Shown here: positions 14,244 through 20,019 of the stretch, in pieces
How positions within the stretch are numbered: position 1 is the first letter of the stretch
How the letters are laid out: each line of letters opens with the position of its first letter
Origin: Chloroflexota bacterium
Lineage (GTDB): Bacteria; Chloroflexota; Ktedonobacteria; Ktedonobacterales; Ktedonobacteraceae
Reading direction: 5' to 3'
DNA length: 20,019 nucleotides
Assembly: GCA_005881495.1 (NCBI GenBank)
Contig: VBHI01000080.1
Span: forward strand, 1 to 20,019
The notes under the pieces: model-generated
What the model saw: only the letters and a program-made list of their open reading frames with translations
Told to the model about the DNA's origin: nothing
The model's database searches: none
Program-made: the position numbers and the translations under genes

Positions 14244-15674
14244 CTACTCCTTTTCGCTGCCTTCCTTGGCAGAGCCATCTCCCTTTAGTGGCATACGTAA
14301 CAAACGTGCTGGAACACCAACGACCACTGCTCCCGGAGGTACGTCTTTGTTCACAACAGCACCAGCCCCTGTCTGAGCATGTGCTCCAACTTTGACAGGC
14401 GCAATTAACATTGTATCACTTCCAATGAATGCTCCGTCACCAATATCCGTGTGATTTTTCCGTTCTCCGTCAAAGTTACAAGTAATAGTACCGGCTCCAA
14501 TATTCACATGCTCACCGACCGTAGCGTCTCCAAGATAGCTAAAGTGATGCATCTGTGTTCCCGCGCCAACGTATGAATTTTTCACTTCCGCGAAGTTTCC
14601 CATGTGAACATTACGTGCCAGGTAAGCCCCTGGACGACAATGACTAAAAGGACCTACATGTACATCGTCTTCAAGAGCTGCTTCTTCAACCACTGAACTG
14701 CGTATGATACAACGATCTCCAATAGCTGATTGATCAATAATGGCATTCGGTCCGATATGACATGACATACCAATAGAAGTTTTCCCTGTAATCATTGTTC
14801 CTGGAAGAATAACTGTATCAAGGCCAATGGTGACTTTCGCATCAATATACGTTGTAGCTGGATCAATGATAGTCACACCTGCATACATATGGCGTTCAAG
14901 TATGCGTCTGCGTAGTAATTGCTCCGCAGCGGCGAGTTGGACACGATCATTGATACCGATGGTCTCTTCAAGTTTCCCAATCACCGTAGCTATTTCAAGT
15001 CCCTGAGAAGCCGCAATGCGAACAAGATCTGTGAGGTAGTATTCGCCTGAGGAATGGCGAGGTAGATTATGCAGTGCCGGCCAAAGCCAGTTACTAGTAA
15101 AACAGTAGACCCCGGAATTGACCTCGTCAATTTGTTTCTGTTCCTTGGTCGCATGTTTTACTTCGGCAATCTCGAGCACATGTCCATCAGCATCGCGCAC
15201 TACACGGCCAAAGTCGCTGGGTAAGGTGGCCTGAGCAGTGAGAAAGGTTATCGTAGCCTGTCGTGCCAGGTGTTCAACTATCACCTGCGCCAGCATTTCA
15301 CCACTGACGAGCGGCGTATCGCCATAGCAAACAAGCACCACTTGAGGCAAAGGATCAAGACTCTCAATAATGTGTTGCGCAGCCAAAAGAGCATGACCGG
15401 TGCCTAATTGTTCTTCCTGGATGGCAAAGAGACAGCGCTCTCCAAAAGTTGTCTCGACCAGGGTAGCCTCATGCCCAAGCACCACGATAGGGCGGTAGGA
15501 ATGTGTTGTTTCGGTGAAGGAAGCAAATACAGCACTGGAAGGAATAGTCTCAATAGCATTCAGAACATGTGATAACAGTGGCTCGCCCGCTAATGTATGA
15601 AGCACTTTTGGCAATGTTGAACGCATCCGAGTCCCTTTGCCTGCTGCAAGAACTACGGTCGCATATGTATCCAT
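14244..15674 (-). CDS. glmU: Bifunctional GlmU: GlcN-1-P acetyltransferase / GlcNAc-1-P uridyltransferase
   Basis: Makes UDP-GlcNAc, the precursor of peptidoglycan, from GlcN-1-P, acetyl-CoA and UTP in the cytoplasm. The 476-residue protein has the nucleotidyltransferase motif LAAGKGTRM (9-17), CYGDTPL and the EVNSGVYCF stretch, then a left-handed beta-helix of hexapeptide repeats (about 258-460). Acetyltransferase landmarks are intact: CRPGA, NFAEVKNS, HHFSYLGD with the catalytic His, and GAGTITCNFDG. Length is close to E. coli GlmU (456). It is the first gene of a tight minus-strand cluster with the CNNM-type gene and mvaB. The ribosome site is weak (AAAGGGTGAG about 13-15 bases upstream). 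An unusually structured leader precedes it (see 15695-15811). Confidence 0.96.
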   Translation of the reverse strand: MDTYATVVLAAGKGTRMRSTLPKVLHTLAGEPLLSHVLNAIETIPSSAVFASFTETTHSYRPIVVLGHEATLVETTFGERCLFAIQEEQLGTGHALLAAQHIIESLDPLPQVVLVCYGDTPLVSGEMLAQVIVEHLARQATITFLTAQATLPSDFGRVVRDADGHVLEIAEVKHATKEQKQIDEVNSGVYCFTSNWLWPALHNLPRHSSGEYYLTDLVRIAASQGLEIATVIGKLEETIGINDRVQLAAAEQLLRRRILERHMYAGVTIIDPATTYIDAKVTIGLDTVILPGTMITGKTSIGMSCHIGPNAIIDQSAIGDRCIIRSSVVEEAALEDDVHVGPFSHCRPGAYLARNVHMGNFAEVKNSYVGAGTQMHHFSYLGDATVGEHVNIGAGTITCNFDGERKNHTDIGDGAFIGSDTMLIAPVKVGAHAQTGAGAVVNKDVPPGAVVVGVPARLLRMPLKGDGSAKEGSEKE

Positions 15675-15694
15675 AACTTGATATACTCACCCTT

Positions 15695-15811
15695 TACTTA
15701 GTGGTGCATTCGCTAATTCCTGGGGAAACCGTAGGTGCCGATTTATCGTGCACATCGCCGATTTATCGGCCGTGGTTCTCATCCACGAATTTCCCGAACG
15801 CACCACTTAGG
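15695..15811 (-). ncRNA. Branched structured leader upstream of glmU (candidate cis-regulatory RNA)
   Basis: Read on the minus strand, the segment folds by eye as follows. P1 pairs 15795-15810 with 15697-15712: 15 of 16 positions, including one G-U that exists only in minus-strand RNA, and one A-A mismatch. P2 is GGGAAA/TTTCCC, near 15794 and 15724. Inside are three hairpins: CGTGG/CCACG with a 7-base loop, GCCGA/TCGGC with loop TAAA, and GTGC-A-CGA/TCG-GCAC with loop TAAA. The last two contain a 12-base direct repeat, 20 bp apart (15737-15748 and 15757-15768). P1 ends just before the weak glmU ribosome site, with no U-tract, so control of translation is more likely than termination. It matches no riboswitch class I can recall. 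Protein-binding DNA sites are the alternative. Confidence 0.5.
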
Positions 15812-15906
15812 CAGTGTGGAAAGAAAAAAGCGACATAAACCCACAATCATCGATTACTTAACCGCATGGAGGTTCAAGCCGCCGAAAACGCTCGTATCAC
15901 TTCTGT

Positions 15907-15981
15907 TGGCTCGGGTGCTAGGATTCGAACCTAGGAATAACGGTTCCAAAGACCGTCGCCTTACCGCTTGGCCACACCCGA
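15907..15981 (-). tRNA. tRNA-Gln (anticodon TTG), CCA encoded
   Basis: The minus strand gives a complete 75-base cloverleaf: acceptor TCGGGTG/CACCCGA, D stem GCC/GGC, anticodon stem ACGGT/ACCGT with loop CTTTGGA (anticodon TTG), 5-base variable region and T arm CTAGG-TTCGAAT-CCTAG. The discriminator is G and the terminal CCA is encoded (15907-15909). It lies between the subtilase gene and the glmU leader, all on the same strand. Confidence 0.97.
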
Positions 15982-16024
15982 AAGTAGCTCACGCCTTGTA
16001 CAATTGCTTGTACTTCCCGCAAGA

Positions 16025-16053
16025 ATAGTACACGATTACCATACTTTTGTCAA
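16025..16053 (-). promoter_or_regulatory. Strong promoter of tRNA-Gln
   Basis: Minus strand: TTGACA (16048-16053), 17-base spacer, TACTAT (16025-16030). The start would be near 16018, giving about 37 bases before the mature 5' end. In that stretch GTACAA/TTGTAC (15998-16013) forms a 6 bp hairpin with a 4-base loop, a possible processing feature. No clear terminator follows the tRNA, so this promoter may also feed glmU. Confidence 0.85.
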
Positions 16054-16091
16054 CGTTGATTTTCATGGAGCCATCGATATTACTTATTTCT

Positions 16092-17867
16092 CTACCCTGG
16101 ACACCACTCTTGCACAGCTAGAATCATCTTTCCTTTTAGGTCCTCTGGCTTTAGGTCCTTTGGCTGGCTCATCTCTGGCGATCCACCCATTTCGTTATAC
16201 TCAACCACTCTCGTCCACAGTTCCTGCCGCTCCTTGGCGACATCGCTGATGATATCCCGTATACTGCGATCACGCTTATTGCTGCTCGCTCCAGCCCGTT
16301 CACATTCTATAACCCGAGCTGCTAATGCGCTAATGATGGGAGCAGCGTATGATGTTCCTGACCAATAGGCCCAGGCGCGGGTATTAGGAGCAGGATACAT
16401 CGGATATTCCATTGACATCCCTTGTGGAGCGTTCCCCTCTTGATTGCCGCTCTTCTCGTCATTCACTGACAGCGCAGGATATTCTTCTGCTGTGTAGATA
16501 CCACGTATCGCATCGACGGACGCAGCATCGACATGCGTTTTGGCGTGAGATAGAGCTCCGGGCAACCACGGACGAGGCTTTGGTAGTTCTCCGCCATAGG
16601 TCGCGATTCCGCTCTGACCGGGATAATTGCTATAGGAAGCCGCTTTTTTGTCCTTGTTGACTGCGCCAACCGGGATCATCGTGTCCATTTTGTATTTTTC
16701 GTCATCTGCAAAGGCCGCAGGATATCGTGGTGAAAACCGTACCTCCGAGGGATTCATCATCGCGTCGCGTGGGTCAGAATCATTGCCTGAGGAAGCTACG
16801 AAGATGGCGTCAAAGCCAGGTTGAGTCAGTATTGAATGAAAAATTTCCTTTGATCTTGCGATGATGTCTTCAATACCCGGCAACGAGCCATCATGGATAT
16901 CATGTTCAGGAGGCAGCCACACCAGGCTCATATTAATCACAACGGGCAATTTAAGCGATTCATCGTGCTTCAAAATGAGTTTGTATATGTAGTCCAGGGC
17001 AAGCAGCAACGTATGAAGATCTCCTACGCCATAATCATTCAGCACCCGTATGCATTCAATAGTGGCTTGTGGAGCAAGATCGCGCAGTATCCCTGCGATT
17101 GCCAGTCCATGATCTTCCATAGGGAAGCCAACAAGACGCCCATAGATGTCTTTGCCCGTCTTCGCAGAATCCGTGGGAGCCGGGATAATGTCATTGAACG
17201 AATAGTTGAGCTTAATAGCAGGGGGACTGGCGTTGACAACGTTGTTTGGTTCCGTGTCCTTCATGCCGACCACCATCTCCTTCAGCAACATATTGTAATC
17301 GTCTGCTTTATCCGCTGCCGTTTTAACCTGGTTGATTGGTGGGAGTGTATCCAGAACAAAAACTGTTACATTTTTCCCTTTTGCGCTTTGCAGATTGTCC
17401 GGTAGCTCCTGCAAATTGATCGTATAGCGACCCCGACCCTCAAGCCTCTTTACAGGAAAAGGAGGGCCGACCGGGCAACCATGTGTATTATCAACGCCTG
17501 AATTCAGCCAATTCGGCATGACGCTGTAGTCATGCCCGCTCTTCTCTTTCACATCCTCCAATTTCTTTAGGACACCGAAAGTATAATCAATACCACTCAA
17601 ATCAGCATTTCCCTGCTCAGGCGGCGTACACCGGGCAAAATAGACGCGGCTGGAAGGGTATACGAATGTTCGCATGTGGTTCAAGTCTAAATTCGACAAG
17701 GCTTCGGGGGCCACCACGTCACCTTTGAATACTGCACGGATGTTAGTCCATACGGGATCTAGCTCCGGATTCAAGAGAACATGTGGTTCTAGCGGCGTGT
17801 TGGTGTTTACGACGAGGGCGACCTGATTCTTACGCCAATATACGATGTTATCATTTTGCATGTTCAT
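16092..17867 (-). CDS. S8 family subtilisin-like serine protease, no signal peptide
   Basis: A 591-residue protease with the complete subtilase triad: D173 in FVLDT, H253 in EDHGLAIAG and S506 in SGTSYAAP, plus the oxyanion Asn N362 in ASSGND. About 165 residues precede the catalytic domain; they resemble no propeptide that I recognise. There is no signal peptide or membrane segment, so it should act in the cytoplasm. An insert of roughly 60 residues, rich in Pro and Met, lies before the serine motif. Near the C-terminus a short repeated DNA stretch encodes KDLKPEDLKG. A purine-rich AAGGGGATAAG stands in for a ribosome site; ATG three codons in is an alternative. It follows the TPR-CHAT gene by 125 bases on the same strand, so the two may be co-transcribed. 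Substrate unknown. Confidence 0.9.
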   Translation of the reverse strand: MNMQNDNIVYWRKNQVALVVNTNTPLEPHVLLNPELDPVWTNIRAVFKGDVVAPEALSNLDLNHMRTFVYPSSRVYFARCTPPEQGNADLSGIDYTFGVLKKLEDVKEKSGHDYSVMPNWLNSGVDNTHGCPVGPPFPVKRLEGRGRYTINLQELPDNLQSAKGKNVTVFVLDTLPPINQVKTAADKADDYNMLLKEMVVGMKDTEPNNVVNASPPAIKLNYSFNDIIPAPTDSAKTGKDIYGRLVGFPMEDHGLAIAGILRDLAPQATIECIRVLNDYGVGDLHTLLLALDYIYKLILKHDESLKLPVVINMSLVWLPPEHDIHDGSLPGIEDIIARSKEIFHSILTQPGFDAIFVASSGNDSDPRDAMMNPSEVRFSPRYPAAFADDEKYKMDTMIPVGAVNKDKKAASYSNYPGQSGIATYGGELPKPRPWLPGALSHAKTHVDAASVDAIRGIYTAEEYPALSVNDEKSGNQEGNAPQGMSMEYPMYPAPNTRAWAYWSGTSYAAPIISALAARVIECERAGASSNKRDRSIRDIISDVAKERQELWTRVVEYNEMGGSPEMSQPKDLKPEDLKGKMILAVQEWCPG

Positions 17868-17992
17868 GGCTTCTTATCCCCTTACTGATCCTTTGGCAAT
17901 GCAAAGGAGCTTAAAAAATTTCACCTGATATTCCTGATCTTGAAACGTTCATGTTCACTTTTTTTACGGTATCAATTTTAGGCGCCGGAGAA

Positions 17993-20019
17993 CTATCTAC
18001 TACTTCTGATGTACTTCAAGGGACCGACTCCACCCACAAGACGAAAAGGGGCCCAATAAAACGGGTGGATGTAGGGCGAGTTTGTTCGCTCAAGAAGATT
18101 ACGTTGAGCAGCGCGCAATGCTTCTGACTTGCTCTTCTCATTGAGAAGGTGCTCATAAAAGCGTTGCATCAGCTCGCAGGTTGAATCGTCCTCTGCTGAC
18201 CAGAGGCTCATAACGAGGGAGTCTGCTCCAGCGGCCAGGAATGCCCTTCCCAATCCCAGTTGTTCATCGCCCCCGCCGCTCAGCGCCAGCCCGGTTTCAC
18301 AGCCACTGAGCGTCACCAGTTCGCAGACCTGCAAGTCGAGATCGAAAGCATCAAAGGCATTGAATCGCCCGTCTGCCAGTAGCACGGACCAAAAATTGGG
18401 GGCGTCCAATCTGCTATACCCATGGGTCGCCAGGTGGATGATGGGACTGCCAGGCGCTTCCTCAATCAGCCTGGAGATCGTTGCCTCATCTTCCAGGTAA
18501 CAGCGTCCCCCCATCAGGGCCGCCAGGGTTTTGGCCTCTACAATTGCGCTTTGTAGTTGGCCACGACCGGAGTAACCAAATATCAGAGGAGGTCTCATCG
18601 TTGCAGATGCGAGCATCGAGTCTCTCTCATCACGGGCGACCTGTTCGGCTCCGTTCGGTGCCTTCAATAGTCCAGCCGCCGGCAGATAGTGTATCTGGTA
18701 ATCCTCGATTAGATAGCGCGTGCCATCGTAGAGAGCATGGAACGGCAGTGCATGTAAAGGTCCATATGGAACAATGGTAAGTAAACCGTTATCTGGAGGG
18801 AGTACATCACGCACTGGCTCAATAAGCAGGGAGTACAACTCATGTAGCATGAATTGAACACCCTGAAGAGGAGGGTGAAAAGGATCGGGCCAGCCTCCCG
18901 GTTGCAAATGAGCATGGAGCAAGAGCAGCATACGCTCCAGTTTTTGCCAGCCCTCCGGTTTTTTATAGGTTTTGAGGCCTTCGTTGGTAAACGCAAAAAT
19001 AACAAGACTTTCCTCGTGCAGGAAATATGCCAGTACAAGCCGGTCTGGGGAAAGCCCTTGACTCAGTTGTGAGATGTCCAGATACGGCCCAGGAGATGTA
19101 CGCATTCTCTTGACCGATGAATGCGCTGACGTTGTGCGTTGAAGATCCAGACGCTCAAAAAGTTCGTTCAGTTTTGTTTCGCGGTGTTTTAGGTCCGCCT
19201 CAAGAACTTCTCGATCAACGGTAGGAGACACGGTGGTATCTATTTGAGTAAGCAGGTTACTGTATTTGCGGTATTCCCCCTGCAACTCTTTGAGTTCTTG
19301 CTGCGTTCGCAGGATCGCCGCGCCTGCTGCCTGCAACTCAGGCGAAGGAGAGATACATTCTTCGCCTGCTCTACTGCCAGGCGGAGCCTTCGCTGCCCTG
19401 AGATGTTGCCGTAGAGATAGCGAACGAACTCGTTCGAAGTATCCGAATGCTCTCTCTTCTTCCCCTTCCTGTCTTAAACAAAGCACGATCATGTCTTTAT
19501 ATACCTTCCACGCTCTACGCAGAAAGGCGGGAGAGAGATCAAACACCAGATCATCGAGAATATGTTCGATCTGGACAATCGCAGCTTTGAAGCGCCAGGC
19601 GGCCTTCCTATCATCACCTTGCTCAGCATAAATCCGTCCAAGAAGGTGATGGCTTCGATAGACTTCTTCCCGTAAATGGTGGAGGCTCGCCTGCTCTACT
19701 GCCTGCTTGCAGATCGCTATGGCGTGAAGTAAAAGTTTATCTTGTTGCTCTTTCTCCAGGCGCTCTTTGTCCTGCTGAACCTGTTTGATCAGTGAGCCAG
19801 CCATGACAAGGCCTGCGCCCACAAAACGCGCCACCAGACTATGGGCCTCAAAATACGCTTTGGCCTGATAAGCCTCGTCGTAGGCCTGGGTAGTTAAGCC
19901 CATTTCAAGAAGAAGCTCAGCATGCTGGAGCAGGGTGACTGCGGAATGGTGTTCAAATCCTGCCCGGTCAAATAGTACCTTTGCTTCGTTGAGCGCGGTA
20001 AGTGCTTCGCGTAATCGAC
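17993..20019 (-). CDS. TPR-CHAT protein (caspase-like), 5' end beyond the window
   Basis: The frame is open to the right edge, so the ATG at 19903 is internal and the start lies outside; 674 residues are visible. The N-terminal half is made of helical TPR-like repeats, for example the stretch with ALNEAKVLFDRAG encoded beyond 19903 and LLGRIYAEQGDDRKAAWRF. A charged coiled-coil-like segment (about 19100-19300) follows. The C-terminal third is a CHAT domain with both catalytic residues: His in HLATHGYS (codon 18422-18424) and Cys in TLSGCETG (codon 18299-18301), 41 residues apart, then the usual GRAFLAAGADSLVMSLW and FYEHL stretches. CHAT proteins are caspase-fold proteases, some of which act in cell death or defence; TPRs usually sense a partner. 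The subtilase gene follows downstream. Confidence 0.9.
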   Translation of the reverse strand, partial: RLREALTALNEAKVLFDRAGFEHHSAVTLLQHAELLLEMGLTTQAYDEAYQAKAYFEAHSLVARFVGAGLVMAGSLIKQVQQDKERLEKEQQDKLLLHAIAICKQAVEQASLHHLREEVYRSHHLLGRIYAEQGDDRKAAWRFKAAIVQIEHILDDLVFDLSPAFLRRAWKVYKDMIVLCLRQEGEEERAFGYFERVRSLSLRQHLRAAKAPPGSRAGEECISPSPELQAAGAAILRTQQELKELQGEYRKYSNLLTQIDTTVSPTVDREVLEADLKHRETKLNELFERLDLQRTTSAHSSVKRMRTSPGPYLDISQLSQGLSPDRLVLAYFLHEESLVIFAFTNEGLKTYKKPEGWQKLERMLLLLHAHLQPGGWPDPFHPPLQGVQFMLHELYSLLIEPVRDVLPPDNGLLTIVPYGPLHALPFHALYDGTRYLIEDYQIHYLPAAGLLKAPNGAEQVARDERDSMLASATMRPPLIFGYSGRGQLQSAIVEAKTLAALMGGRCYLEDEATISRLIEEAPGSPIIHLATHGYSRLDAPNFWSVLLADGRFNAFDAFDLDLQVCELVTLSGCETGLALSGGGDEQLGLGRAFLAAGADSLVMSLWSAEDDSTCELMQRFYEHLLNEKSKSEALRAAQRNLLERTNSPYIHPFYWAPFRLVGGVGPLKYIRSSR

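Noticed and set aside
15695..15811. Hammerhead ribozyme in the glmU leader
   Set aside because: GGATGAG recalls the core CUGAUGA, but the required core bases and GAAA in the right place are missing.
16893..17405. 170-residue plus-strand frame inside the subtilase
   Set aside because: It is antisense to a well-supported catalytic domain and shows no recognisable family or start signal.

Overview
The window is a stretch of bacterial chromosome at about half GC. It carries ten recognisable protein genes, one of them cut by the right edge, plus one tRNA gene. The gene set and style suggest Chloroflexota, most likely class Ktedonobacteria: an archaeal-looking serine hydroxymethyltransferase, an FusA2-like EF-G, a fused homocysteine methyltransferase/methylene-THF reductase, a cytoplasmic subtilase beside a TPR-CHAT protein, and short dispersed repeats. 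This assignment rests on recalled protein resemblance, not on a search.

Layout. Positions 1-340 hold a 20-21 bp tandem array built on GGTCAACCT. Next come a divergent pair, SHMT (minus) and EF-G-like GTPase (plus), with good back-to-back promoters, then a strong terminator. A phosphoribulokinase-like gene (minus) and a methionine/one-carbon fusion gene (plus) diverge from a 322 bp spacer. A thioredoxin-fold DUF255 gene (minus) and infC (plus) diverge from another promoter region. After infC come a long hairpin and a second cluster of the GGTCAACC repeat, then a membrane-anchored S41 peptidase. On the minus strand a tight cluster glmU, CNNM/CorC-type transporter and HMG-CoA lyase follows a tRNA-Gln gene and a structured leader. 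The right end holds a subtilase and a TPR-CHAT protease-like gene, both minus.

How genes work together. SHMT makes methylene-THF, and the reductase half of the fusion protein can turn this into methyl-THF for methionine synthesis by its other half. EF-G-like protein and IF-3 belong to translation. GlmU makes UDP-GlcNAc for the wall. The CHAT and subtilase genes may form a two-protease unit, which is inference from adjacency.

Most unusual signals: (1) a repeat module present three times at two loci 10 kb apart, which on the minus strand always reads as TTGACC-N17-TATAYA, a portable promoter-like element; (2) infC starting with ATT; (3) a branched RNA fold of about 117 nt just upstream of glmU; (4) an EF-G-like protein apparently missing about 30 residues of domain II; (5) an S41 peptidase with the usual catalytic Lys and Gln positions replaced; (6) a divergent phosphoribulokinase with altered active-site motifs and two perfect palindromes in place of a ribosome binding site.
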